Shown here: piece by piece, positions 25,700-33,539 of the stretch
Position numbering within the stretch: the first letter of the stretch is position 1
Layout: each line of letters begins with the position of its first letter
DNA from: Gracilimonas tropica DSM 19535
Lineage (GTDB): Bacteria > Bacteroidota > Rhodothermia > Balneolales > Balneolaceae
Direction: 5' to 3'
Assembly (NCBI RefSeq): GCF_000375425.1
Contig: NZ_AQXG01000002.1
Span: forward strand, 203,712 to 267,711
Length of the DNA stretch: 64,000 bases
Position numbers and translations under genes: made by a program
Notes under the pieces: model-generated
Told to the model about the DNA's origin: nothing
Seen by the model: only the letters and a program-made list of their open reading frames with translations
Database searches by the model: none

Positions 25700-26275
25700 A
25701 TGGACTATTTCGCACACGAAACGGCGGTTATTGACGAAGGGGCAAAAATTGGAAAGGGTACAAAGATCTGGCACTTTACACATGTGATGCCGGATTCTGA
25801 GATTGGAGAATACTGTAATTTAGGTCAGAATGTAGTTATTTCTCCCAAAGTGAAATTAGGCCGAAATGTGAAAGTGCAGAACAACGTCTCCATCTACACC
25901 GGGGTGATTTGTGAGGATGATGTGTTCCTTGGCCCTTCCATGGTGTTCACGAATATCATCAACCCAAGAAGTGCCATTGTTCGTCGCGATGAATATGTGG
26001 ATACGTTTGTGCGAAAAGGAGCTTCGATCGGAGCGAATGCCACCATTATTTGTGGAAATGAATTGGGAAAATACTGCCTGATCGGAGCCGGAGCTGTCAT
26101 CACCAAACCGGTGAAACCGTATGCATTAATGGTTGGTAATCCCGCTAAGCAAATTGGCTGGGTGAGTGAATATGGTCACCGCCTGGAGTTTGATAAGGAT
26201 GGAGTTGCGGTTTGTCCAGAGTCGAAAGAAAAATATGAATTGAAGGATGGAAGCGTTGCTAAAGTGACTCCATAA
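25700..26275 (+). CDS. WbpD/WlbB-like acyltransferase (left-handed beta-helix)
   Basis: 191 residues. Hexapeptide repeats run from residue 6 to 145 (AKIGKGTKIWHFTHV, SEIGEYCNLGQNVVI, VKLGRNVKVQNNVSIYTGV, ASIGANATIICGNELGKYCL). The segment DDVFLGPSMVFTNIINPRSA and the end NPAKQIGWVSEYGHRLEF are diagnostic of the UDP-2-acetamido-3-amino-glucuronate N-acetyltransferase group (WbpD, WlbB). These make di-N-acetylated sugar precursors for surface polysaccharide. The partner genes (WbpA/B/E-like) are not in the window, so the exact sugar is uncertain. Confidence 0.85.
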   Translation: MDYFAHETAVIDEGAKIGKGTKIWHFTHVMPDSEIGEYCNLGQNVVISPKVKLGRNVKVQNNVSIYTGVICEDDVFLGPSMVFTNIINPRSAIVRRDEYVDTFVRKGASIGANATIICGNELGKYCLIGAGAVITKPVKPYALMVGNPAKQIGWVSEYGHRLEFDKDGVAVCPESKEKYELKDGSVAKVTP

Positions 26276-26290
26276 ATTTATTAAATCAAC

Positions 26291-26464
26291 ACTGTCCTCT
26301 CTCTGATTTCCAGCGAAGCTGAAATCGGTCTCTCTCCAAAGAGAGATAGGTTCCTGCCGATATTTAGAATTCTAGCTTAGAGAACGATGGTGTTTAGTAG
26401 CAAGAACCTGTGTCCCTCCGGAGGGACCGATAGGTCAGTTCACTAATCTATCAGGGAGGACAGT
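26291..26464. repeat. Palindrome-rich intergenic element with ACTGTCCTC ends
   Basis: Ends ACTGTCCTCTCTCTGA (26291-26306) and TCAGGGAGGACAGT (26451-26464) form an imperfect terminal inverted repeat. Inside are three small hairpins: GATTTCCAGCGAAGCTGAAATC, TCTCTCTCCAAAGAGAGA and GTCCCTCCGGAGGGAC. No frame of note is present. It fills the gap between the acetyltransferase and Smr genes and looks like a non-autonomous repeat. Confidence 0.6.
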
Positions 26465-26480
26465 CAAAAAGCAATTTCAT

Positions 26481-26756
26481 TTATTGTTTAACCAACTCTA
26501 CCACCGTAGCTCCCCAGCCGCTCCGATCGCTGGCCAGAGAATACGATTCCACATGCCGGTTACGATCCAACAAACTATGCACCGTTCTCCGCAATACGCC
26601 CTTCCCCTTTCCGTGAATGATGCGTATGGAATAGATCTCTTTCTCCAGGCAAGCTTCAATATAATCAGGGATCAGATCTCCCAATTCTTTAGGATTGAAT
26701 AAGTGAAGATCCAACACACCATCAATAGGAATTTCAATCGGTTCCGGTTCAGACAT
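26481..26756 (-). CDS. Stand-alone Smr domain protein
   Basis: 91 residues. The Smr hallmarks are VLDLHLFNPKELGDLIPDYI (the DLH motif) and IRIIHGKGKGVLRRTVHSLL (the HGxG motif), ending in the beta strand GWGATVVELVKQ. Smr domains are nucleases first seen at the C-terminus of MutS2; stand-alone forms occur widely. The MutS-like gene 1 kb away lacks an Smr domain, so a functional link is imaginable but not shown. Heptamer array C begins 10 bases before its start codon. Confidence 0.88.
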   Translation of the reverse strand: MSEPEPIEIPIDGVLDLHLFNPKELGDLIPDYIEACLEKEIYSIRIIHGKGKGVLRRTVHSLLDRNRHVESYSLASDRSGWGATVVELVKQ

Positions 26757-26765
26757 AATTTTTCT

Positions 26766-26807
26766 GCTTACTGCTTACTGCTTACTGCTTACTGCTTACT
26801 GAATATA
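26766..26807. repeat. Heptanucleotide tandem array C: (CTGCTTA)x5 CTGAATA
   Basis: Five perfect units followed by the terminal CTGAATA that arrays A and D also end in. It sits between the Smr start codon and the Dabb stop codon, and the Dabb stop (TAA on the minus strand, 26796-26798) is supplied by a repeat unit. Confidence 0.95.
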
Positions 26808-27104
26808 ATCCACTACACGTCGCTCACTCACCACTTTTTTGATGAAAGAAACCACTTTCTGATGATCCGGATGCTCGGCATACACGTTCAGGTCTTCTTC
26901 AGATGCACAGCTTACCGTCAGCACCATATCACAAATCGCCTCTCCATTACCTTCCAGCACATTAATTCCTACTTCAGCTGATTGCAATTCATCGATCTTC
27001 GAAGGCAGATCCTCCAGCAATTTCTTCATGGTTTCGGCATTCTCGGCTTTGGTTTTACCTTCCGCTACATCTTTTAACTTCCACATTACTACATGCTTGA
27101 TCAT
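26796..27104 (-). CDS. Dabb (stress-responsive alpha/beta barrel) family protein
   Basis: 102 residues. The opening MIKHVVMWKLKDVAEG, the central LPSKIDELQSAEVGINV and the ending VYAEHPDHQKVVSFIKKVV match the Dabb domain, a dimeric ferredoxin-like fold found in stress proteins and some cyclases. No catalytic role can be inferred. The last codons and stop overlap heptamer array C, so the C-terminus may have been shaped by the repeat. Confidence 0.88.
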   Translation of the reverse strand: MIKHVVMWKLKDVAEGKTKAENAETMKKLLEDLPSKIDELQSAEVGINVLEGNGEAICDMVLTVSCASEEDLNVYAEHPDHQKVVSFIKKVVSERRVVDYIQ

Positions 27105-27173
27105 TTTCTGATATTTGATTTTTGGATTGATGATTTTCGATTTAATTCATGAGATATATAATGAGAATAAATC

Positions 27174-27236
27174 CTGCTGACTGCTGACTGCTGACTGCTG
27201 ACTGCTGACTGCTGACTGCTGACTGCTGACTGAATA
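27174..27236. repeat. Heptanucleotide tandem array D: (CTGCTGA)x8 CTGAATA
   Basis: Eight perfect CTGCTGA units, then CTGAATA. It lies in the gap between the divergent Dabb and folE genes, upstream of both. It is the longest homogeneous block of the family in the window. Confidence 0.96.
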
Positions 27237-27329
27237 TCCCCCGAACTCATCGAAAATCCCAATCAGATACAGTTATTCTTTCGATGTCTTTTGTGCCAGC
27301 TTCGATGTTCTACCGCTGTCAATTAATGC

Positions 27330-28094
27330 TTGGAACCCTTAACTTTAAGGTTCTGTTTTAAAGATGCAGGAACAAGCCTGTACTCCTTGAAAATACAATT
27401 AGAAATTTTGAAAACATTGGATTTAGATAAAATCACAGCCGAAGAGATCGGTGAGGATCACGTAGCGACCTCAACACAAACACCGCTCAGAGAGGATGCA
27501 TTTGATAAAACGGATGCTGAAAAAATTGAGATCATAGAAGAACATTTTGCGGAGATCATGAAAACCCTGGGACTCGATCTCGAGGATGATAGTTTGAGTG
27601 GCACACCCTATCGCGTTGCCAAAATGTATGTGCAGGAAATTTTTGAGGGACTGAATCCCAAGAATAAACCCGTAGCACGACAATTCAGCAATAGTTATGA
27701 ATATAACGGGATGCTCGTTGAAAAGAATATTCATGTGACTTCCTTTTGCGAGCACCATTTTCTGCCTTTTATTGGAAAAGCGCATGTGGCTTATATTCCA
27801 TCAGGAAAAAAGGTAATCGGCCTTTCCAAGATAAATCGTATTGTGGATTACTATTCGCGCCGACCTCAGGTCCAAGAGCGGCTCACCCTGCAAATTGCGG
27901 AAGAATTACAAGCTGCCCTGGAAACCGAAGACGTCGCTGTTTATATCGACAGTAAACACCTTTGTGTTTCAACCCGTGGAATTAAAGACCATAGCAGTAC
28001 AACTATTACAGCTGAATATCGCGGTGCTTTTAAGAATGAAGATACTCAGCAAAAATTCATCGACTATATCAAAACTAACACTCAGATCGACTGA
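27330..28094 (+). CDS. folE: GTP cyclohydrolase I
   Basis: Up to 254 residues. It converts GTP to dihydroneopterin triphosphate, the first step of folate/pterin synthesis. Visible motifs: [40 protein letters not shown] (zinc Cys and His), [22 protein letters not shown], and [16 protein letters not shown] (second zinc Cys). The catalytic part starts near residue 75. The start is uncertain: no in-frame ATG precedes that part, and the open frame offers TTG codons at 27330, 27387, 27408 and 27417. It ends 5 bases before cysS and heads the folE-cysS-yidD-hisI run. Confidence 0.93.
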   Translation: MEPLTLRFCFKDAGTSLYSLKIQLEILKTLDLDKITAEEIGEDHVATSTQTPLREDAFDKTDAEKIEIIEEHFAEIMKTLGLDLEDDSLSGTPYRVAKMYVQEIFEGLNPKNKPVARQFSNSYEYNGMLVEKNIHVTSFCEHHFLPFIGKAHVAYIPSGKKVIGLSKINRIVDYYSRRPQVQERLTLQIAEELQAALETEDVAVYIDSKHLCVSTRGIKDHSSTTITAEYRGAFKNEDTQQKFIDYIKTNTQID

Positions 28095-28099
28095 TAGCT

Positions 28100-29557
28100 G
28101 TGGCTGACACATCAAAAAAACTTCACGTTTACAACACCCTTTCCCGTAAAAAAGAACTTTTTGAACCGCTGAATCCTCCGCATGTGGGAATGTATGTTTG
28201 CGGGCCGACTGTTTATGGTGATGCGCATCTGGGGCACGCTAAAAGCTATGTTTCTTTTGATGTTATTCTTCGTTATCTGCGGTATCTGGATTACAAAGTT
28301 CGCTACGTTCAAAACATCACTGATGTGGGACATTTGGTAGATGATGCTGAAGAAGGAGAAGACAAACTCAGCAAGCAGGCTCGTATTGAAAAGGTGCAGC
28401 CGATGGAGATAGCCGAAAAATACACCTACACTTATTTCAGGGATATGGATGCACTGAATGTGCTCCGACCAGATATTGCCCCACGCGCCACCGGACATAT
28501 TCCCGAACAGATTGCGATGGTGAAGAAATTGATCGAAAACGGTCATGCTTACGAAGTGAATGGCAACGTTTATTTTGATGTATCCTCCGATCCTGAATAT
28601 GGAAAACTTAGTGGCCGTAAAACCGAAGATGCTGAATCCGGAACACGGGTAGAAACAGCTTCAGACAAACGAAGTCCCGAAGACTTTGCCCTCTGGAAAA
28701 AAGCCGATGACAATCACATTATGAAGTGGGACTCGCCGTGGGGAGTCGGATATCCCGGATGGCATGTAGAGTGTTCAGCTATGAGTACCAAGTATTTAGG
28801 GGAGAGTTTTGATATTCACGGTGGCGGATTGGAAAATCAGTTTCCGCACCATGAATGCGAAATTGCTCAGGCTGAATGTGCCCACGATAAACAATTTGTA
28901 AAGTACTGGCTCCACAACAATATGGTGACGCTGGAAGGCCAGAAAATGGGTAAATCGCTAGGTAATGCGATCAACCTGCATGAGTTTTTTACCGGAGATC
29001 ATAAATTGCTCACCAGAGCATGGCCACCGGAAGTGATCCGATTCTTCCTGCTTCAATCCCACTACCGAAGCACCACCGACTTCAGTGAAGATGCATTAAG
29101 CGGAGCCGAATCCGGATTGAAGAACCTGCATTCCATGATCAATACTATTGAGAATGCGGAAGCAGGTTCTGGAGAAGCTTTTGATCTGGATGGATTGAAA
29201 GCTTCCGTTGAAAGTTCCATGAACGATGATTTCAATTCGGCTCAAGCCATTGCCACTTTATTTGAAGAATTGAAGGAGATCAGAAAACGAATTAACGAAA
29301 AGGACATTCCTTCAAATCTCGATGCGATCAAGACATTCATACACAACTTTGTGGATGGTGTACTTGGAATCTGGCCGCAGGAAGGTGGAGGAAATGAAGA
29401 ATTAACCAAAGGGTTGGTCGAGTTGTTGATCGAGATCCGTAAAGATGCCCGAAGTAATAAAAATTTCGAGCTTTCAGATAAAATCCGCGACGACCTAAAA
29501 GAGCTGGGCGTGCAGCTCATGGACGGCAAAGAAGGCACGTCCTTCGAGATCGAGTAA
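28100..29557 (+). CDS. cysS: cysteinyl-tRNA synthetase
   Basis: 485 residues from a GTG start. Class I motifs are present: [20 protein letters not shown] (zinc Cys plus the HIGH-like HLGH) and [10 protein letters not shown] (KMSKS). Zinc ligands are [10 protein letters not shown] and [10 protein letters not shown], the usual CysRS set. The C-terminal DALR-like anticodon-binding region ends [17 protein letters not shown]. Length is normal for CysRS. Its stop (TAA) shares one base with the ATG of yidD, so translation is coupled. Confidence 0.97.
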   Translation: MADTSKKLHVYNTLSRKKELFEPLNPPHVGMYVCGPTVYGDAHLGHAKSYVSFDVILRYLRYLDYKVRYVQNITDVGHLVDDAEEGEDKLSKQARIEKVQPMEIAEKYTYTYFRDMDALNVLRPDIAPRATGHIPEQIAMVKKLIENGHAYEVNGNVYFDVSSDPEYGKLSGRKTEDAESGTRVETASDKRSPEDFALWKKADDNHIMKWDSPWGVGYPGWHVECSAMSTKYLGESFDIHGGGLENQFPHHECEIAQAECAHDKQFVKYWLHNNMVTLEGQKMGKSLGNAINLHEFFTGDHKLLTRAWPPEVIRFFLLQSHYRSTTDFSEDALSGAESGLKNLHSMINTIENAEAGSGEAFDLDGLKASVESSMNDDFNSAQAIATLFEELKEIRKRINEKDIPSNLDAIKTFIHNFVDGVLGIWPQEGGGNEELTKGLVELLIEIRKDARSNKNFELSDKIRDDLKELGVQLMDGKEGTSFEIE

Positions 29558-29805
29558 TGAAATGGCTGCGGGATATATTCAGCTTCCTGATCGTTACTTT
29601 GGTTAAGTTTTACCAAGTGGCCATCTCCCCCTGGCTGGGGAAAAGCTGCAGATATCAACCCACCTGTTCCCGATACATGATCGAAGCTGTGGAAGAATGG
29701 GGGCCATTAAAAGGATTTTGGATGGGCATTAAGCGTATTGGGCGCTGCCATCCCTGGGGCGGTGAAGGGTATGATCCGGTTCCAAAAAAGAATAACGAAC
29801 AATGA
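29557..29805 (+). CDS. yidD: Membrane protein insertion efficiency factor YidD
   Basis: 82 residues. Family core: [20 protein letters not shown] followed by [19 protein letters not shown] and [17 protein letters not shown], with the three conserved cysteines. YidD is a small amphipathic membrane-associated protein that helps YidC-dependent insertion. Usually it lies between rnpA and yidC; here it follows cysS with overlapping stop and start. The last five codons fall in a run of GAAnnnn heptamers. Confidence 0.95.
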   Translation: MKWLRDIFSFLIVTLVKFYQVAISPWLGKSCRYQPTCSRYMIEAVEEWGPLKGFWMGIKRIGRCHPWGGEGYDPVPKKNNEQ

Positions 29806-29831
29806 ACATTGAACAACGAATATCGAAGTAA
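29790..29831. repeat. Degenerate heptamer run (GAAnnnn)x6 across the yidD/hisI junction
   Basis: GAATAAC, GAACAAT, GAACATT, GAACAAC, GAATATC and GAAGTAA follow directly one after the other and stop exactly at the ATG of hisI (29832). The period is 7 like the CTGnnnA arrays but the unit differs. It supplies the last residues and stop of yidD. Confidence 0.7.
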
Positions 29832-30314
29832 ATGAATGACATTAATTTCAAAAAACGCATCACTGTTGAACAAGTTGAAGAAGGAACCGATCTGGCTCCA
29901 AAATTTCAGGATGATGGATTGATTCCGGTTGTAACCACCGATTATGAATCCGGCGAATTGCTAATGCATGGTTACATGAATGAAGAAGCCCTGAAGAAAA
30001 CAATCGAGATCGGCGAAGCAGTGTATTACAGCCGAAGCCGTGAAACTCTTTGGCATAAAGGCGCCACCAGCGGGCTGGTTCAAACCGTAAAAGAAATGCG
30101 CATCGACGACGATCAGGATTGCGTGTGGCTTCGGGTTGAAGTGCAGGGAAATGGTGCAAGCTGTCACGTCGGATATCGCTCTTGCTTCTATCGCAGCGTG
30201 CCCACCGGAGAGAATTTCGAGCAAAAAGACGGTGAACTGAAGTTTGAGGAAGATGAAAAGGTTTTCGATCCCAAAGAAGTTTATGGGGATGCACCTAATC
30301 CTACGAAGCTTTAA
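29832..30314 (+). CDS. hisI: phosphoribosyl-AMP cyclohydrolase
   Basis: 160 residues. HisI opens the purine ring of PR-AMP in histidine synthesis. Motifs: [38 protein letters not shown] and the metal-binding [12 protein letters not shown] plus [16 protein letters not shown]. The HisE (PR-ATP pyrophosphatase) domain, fused in many bacteria, is absent, and the tail is a short acidic extension. No other his genes are nearby. It is the last gene before a strong terminator. Confidence 0.95.
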   Translation: MNDINFKKRITVEQVEEGTDLAPKFQDDGLIPVVTTDYESGELLMHGYMNEEALKKTIEIGEAVYYSRSRETLWHKGATSGLVQTVKEMRIDDDQDCVWLRVEVQGNGASCHVGYRSCFYRSVPTGENFEQKDGELKFEEDEKVFDPKEVYGDAPNPTKL

Positions 30315-30331
30315 ACAGATTAGCCACTATT

Positions 30332-30370
30332 AAAAAGCCCGAATTCAATGCTGAATTCGGGCTTTTTTTT
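30332..30370. terminator. Bidirectional terminator between hisI and the DEAD-box gene
   Basis: AAAAAGCCCGAATTCA (30332-30347) and TGAATTCGGGCTTTTT (30352-30367) are perfect complements with a 4-base loop. T runs occur on both strands. It serves hisI on the plus strand and the convergent helicase gene on the minus strand. Confidence 0.93.
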
Positions 30371-30391
30371 ATTTCACATCCGGTTCACGAA

Positions 30392-32197
30392 TTAAGCGTA
30401 AACATCCGCTTTTCTTTTCTTTTTGATTCGGCCACCGCTTGATTTCGCAAATGGCTCTTTTCCTTTCGACTTCCGTTTTCCTTTCCCGGATCTTTTTGAG
30501 GAAGATCCATTGTTGTTATTGGACGAGGAAGCTCCATTCGTATCCGGCTTGGCCAGCTCAACAGCGATCTCACGACCCTCAAATTTTGATCCGTTCATAG
30601 AATCAAATAACTTAGAATCGAATCCTTCTTCCACTTCAAAAAAGGAGAAGTTATTCTGAATGTCGATCTTGCCAAAATCAGGCTTTTTGCCATTCATTTG
30701 CTCGTTTACGACACCCATCAATCTTGCAGGGTTCAAACCATCTCTCCCTCCTACATTCAGGAAATAACGCGTAAATCCTTCTTCAGCACTACGGCTGTTG
30801 CTTCTGCCGCCTGAATTACGACTTCCTTTATTAGAAGAGTTTCGTTTGTTCTTTTTGTTTGATTTTCCTGCTGAGGCATTGATATCTCCGGCCTGCTCAT
30901 AATATTCCAGGATCTGATTGAACTCCATGGATACAAAGTGTTTGATAAGATCCTGCCAGCCTAAATCTGAGAGCCGCTCATACACTTCCGGCAAATACTT
31001 TTCGATCTGCTTTTCGTTGACTTCGGTGGTTCGGAGTTTTTCCACCATATCCATCATGCGAACGCCACAAACTTCTTTACCGCTCGGTACGTCCTGTTTG
31101 ATGAAGTCTTTGCCTGACATTTTTTCCAGTGCGCGGATCTTATTTTTCTCACGGGTATTAATAATGGAAATGGAGATTCCACTGTTTCCGGCACGGCCGG
31201 TTCGACCACTTCGGTGAATATACACTTCCAGATCATCCGGAAGATTGTAATTGATCACATGCGTCAGGCTATCCACATCCAAACCGCGTGCAGCCACATC
31301 TGTCGCAACCAATAGCTGTAATTCTCCGGTGCGGAATCTGTTCATCACGTCATCGCGCTGACTTTGAGAAAGATCCCCATTCAGCCAATCCACATCGTAA
31401 CCATCCTTGGCTAAGCTTGCGGCAATATCGGAGGTTTCTCTTCGCGTTCTGCAGAAAATAATTCCATAGATATCCGGGTTCACGTCAACTACTCTCTTCA
31501 GCGCATCGTAGCGATCGCGGGCCTGCACCATATAGTAGTGATGCTCCACATTTAACGCGCCTGAGTTTCGTGCACTCACCTGAATTTCTTCCGGATTGTT
31601 CATGTATTTCCGAGCAATCTTGGAGATCTGATTCGGCATGGTGGCTGAAAAAAGCAGCGTTTGTTTCTCCTTTGGAGTATCATGGAGAATGGCATCAAGA
31701 TCATCCTGAAATCCCATGTTTAGCATTTCATCGGCTTCATCCAAAACCAGAGAACGGACATTCGTCACATCCAGTTTTCCTCTTTTGATCAGATCCAGCA
31801 TACGTCCCGGAGTTCCAATCACAACCTGAACACCTCTTTTGAGTGCGCTGATTTGAGAGCCAATACTGGTTCCACCATAAACAGCCAGCGTTCTGATTCC
31901 TTTCTGATGTCTTGAGAAATCCTTCAGATCTTTTTCAATTTGGATGGCTAATTCGCGGGTTGGCGATAGCACCAAAACCTGAACATTGTCGGAGTTGGCA
32001 TCCACTTGCTGGAGTACGGGCATTCCAAAAGCACCGGTCTTTCCTGTTCCGGTTTGAGCCAAAGCCACGAGATCACGCTGAGAAGCTAAAATGGTTGGAA
32101 TCGCTCTTTGCTGTACTTCAGTGGGGGTTTTAAAGCCAAGATCATTTACGGCTTGACATATTTCGGGCGAGAGGCCCAGTTCTTCAAAAGTTGACAT
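30392..32197 (-). CDS. deaD: DEAD-box RNA helicase, DeaD/CsdA-like
   Basis: 601 residues from ATG 32197; a longer frame starting at 32245 is not used because the family begins STFEELGLSPEI. Helicase motifs: Q motif (GFKTPTEVQQRAIP), I (AQTGTGKTGAF), Ia (PTRELAIQ), II (VLDEADEMLN), III (SATMP), V (ATDVAARGLDVDSLTHVIN) and VI (YIHRSGRTGRAG). Residues of about 470-550 (RYFLNVGGRDGLNPARLMGV) form a DbpA-type RNA-binding domain. A Ser/Gly/Lys-rich basic tail follows. Members unwind rRNA in ribosome assembly and are often cold-induced. The long leader upstream would fit such control. Confidence 0.93.
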   Translation of the reverse strand: MSTFEELGLSPEICQAVNDLGFKTPTEVQQRAIPTILASQRDLVALAQTGTGKTGAFGMPVLQQVDANSDNVQVLVLSPTRELAIQIEKDLKDFSRHQKGIRTLAVYGGTSIGSQISALKRGVQVVIGTPGRMLDLIKRGKLDVTNVRSLVLDEADEMLNMGFQDDLDAILHDTPKEKQTLLFSATMPNQISKIARKYMNNPEEIQVSARNSGALNVEHHYYMVQARDRYDALKRVVDVNPDIYGIIFCRTRRETSDIAASLAKDGYDVDWLNGDLSQSQRDDVMNRFRTGELQLLVATDVAARGLDVDSLTHVINYNLPDDLEVYIHRSGRTGRAGNSGISISIINTREKNKIRALEKMSGKDFIKQDVPSGKEVCGVRMMDMVEKLRTTEVNEKQIEKYLPEVYERLSDLGWQDLIKHFVSMEFNQILEYYEQAGDINASAGKSNKKNKRNSSNKGSRNSGGRSNSRSAEEGFTRYFLNVGGRDGLNPARLMGVVNEQMNGKKPDFGKIDIQNNFSFFEVEEGFDSKLFDSMNGSKFEGREIAVELAKPDTNGASSSNNNNGSSSKRSGKGKRKSKGKEPFAKSSGGRIKKKRKADVYA

Positions 32198-32538
32198 GTA
32201 GTATTTTTTAGTCGTTCTAATCCCGTATAGAAATTTGTGCTGCACTGCTTCTTGTCCGGAATAAAATTAAGGGTGAGCTATGGACAAGAGGCAAGCACGA
32301 CTGCTTGATTTACAAAGGCCAGCAAGGTTCTATAAACCTGAAAAGTTTCGGTATTCCAGTCTTATCGCGAACTCACGATTTTTCAATAAGCCCTAAAGAT
32401 ACGGATAAAAAGCTTCTGTTATGAGATTGGGTTCAAAATAAATTTCGCTCCTATGGTGAGGGGTTTGCCTGCACCTTATTCTTTACCGATATGTTTTTTA
32501 GGGCAGTAAAAGCAGGCCGATCTTTTGCCAACAAACAT
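32198..32538. other. Non-coding gap between DEAD-box and LysR genes
   Basis: About 340 bases with no supported gene. It is the 5' leader and promoter zone of the minus-strand helicase plus the 3' end of the LysR gene. No clear terminator or riboswitch was recognised; a long untranslated leader would fit a cold-shock helicase, but nothing specific proves it. Confidence 0.5.
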
Positions 32539-33441
32539 TCACTTCAAAATATCTCTTAATGAAGCAGTCGTAGTGAATTCAATAAAATTTTTAGCAGCCG
32601 GACTCAACCTTTTTCCTTTTGGATACACCAGTTTCCAGGTATTCACGTAAGGCAGATCATTAACATCCAGCACGGATATTTTGCCTACGCTTTCTTCCAA
32701 AGTAAGGCTGTACTTAGAGATGAGAGAGATGCCGATACCCGCCATAATAGCCTGCTTCACCGCCTCATTTGTGCCTAATTCCATTACAATCTCCGGGGAT
32801 ATATTGTTGGATTCAAAAAGCTGCTGCATCACCATCCGGGTTCCGGAACCCGGTTCCCGTATCAGGAAACGATATGCTTCTAACTCCTTGAAGTCAATAT
32901 TCTTCTTTAGCGCCAAAGGATGATCCGGAGCCGATGCCATCAAAAGAGGATTCTCCAAAAATTCTACGGCCTCAAGATCGAGCTCTGGAGGCAACACAGA
33001 AAAAACAGCCAGGTCGCATACATTCTCACGAAGCAACTCTTTTACTTCATTACGGTCGGTTACCTTTAATGAGATCTTGATCTTATCAAATTTAGAGCGG
33101 AATGCACCCAAGATATAGGGCATAAAATATTTAGCGGTAGATACCACCGCTACATTTAAACTCCCTCTCATCATTCCTTTGATCTCCGAAAGGGCCATTT
33201 CCAGGCTATTTACTTCTTTTTTAATATTCTTTTGAGCCTCATACAATTCTTTTCCTGCTTCTGTCAGATATAGCTCCTTCCCAATCACCTCAAAAAGATC
33301 TACCCCAAAGTGTTCTTGTATTTTTTTTACCTGAATGGAAACGGCCGGTTGAGACATAAACAGTTTTTCGGCAGCCTTTGTCATGCTTTTTTGCTTGGCT
33401 ACCTCCGCAAAAACATCAAGCTGATGTAAAGTAAAAGACAT
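32539..33441 (-). CDS. LysR-type transcriptional regulator (CbbR/CysB-like)
   Basis: 300 residues. The winged helix-turn-helix is AKQKSMTKAAEKLFMSQPAV followed by SIQVKKIQEHFGVDLFE. The effector-binding domain starts near residue 90 (GSLNVAVVSTAKYFMPYILG) and shows the usual two-lobe pattern (LMASAPDHPLA, FLIREPGSGTRMVMQQLFES). The 'REPGSGTR' loop is common in CbbR-like members that sense metabolites. It is divergent from icd with 98 bases between starts, so control of icd is a reasonable guess. Confidence 0.92.
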   Translation of the reverse strand: MSFTLHQLDVFAEVAKQKSMTKAAEKLFMSQPAVSIQVKKIQEHFGVDLFEVIGKELYLTEAGKELYEAQKNIKKEVNSLEMALSEIKGMMRGSLNVAVVSTAKYFMPYILGAFRSKFDKIKISLKVTDRNEVKELLRENVCDLAVFSVLPPELDLEAVEFLENPLLMASAPDHPLALKKNIDFKELEAYRFLIREPGSGTRMVMQQLFESNNISPEIVMELGTNEAVKQAIMAGIGISLISKYSLTLEESVGKISVLDVNDLPYVNTWKLVYPKGKRLSPAAKNFIEFTTTASLRDILK

Positions 33442-33464
33442 ATAAACTAATATTTATGTTTTTG

Positions 33465-33479
33465 ATTAAATACGTTAAT
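33465..33479. promoter_or_regulatory. Candidate LysR box between lysR and icd
   Basis: ATTAA-ATACG-TTAAT is a perfect inverted repeat containing T-N11-A, the general LysR-type binding pattern. It lies centrally in the 98-base divergent gap. A second, weaker inverted repeat (ATAAA...TTTAT) lies at 33442-33457, next to the lysR start. Confidence 0.45.
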
Positions 33480-33539
33480 TATTATTTATGATAAGAAGGG
33501 TTTAACTTTTTGGCAACTTAAAAACTCAAACCTGATAAC

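Noticed and set aside
25513..27236. CRISPR-like repeats in the heptamer arrays
   Set aside because: Units are 7 bases with no spacers and no cas genes are present; these are simple tandem repeats.
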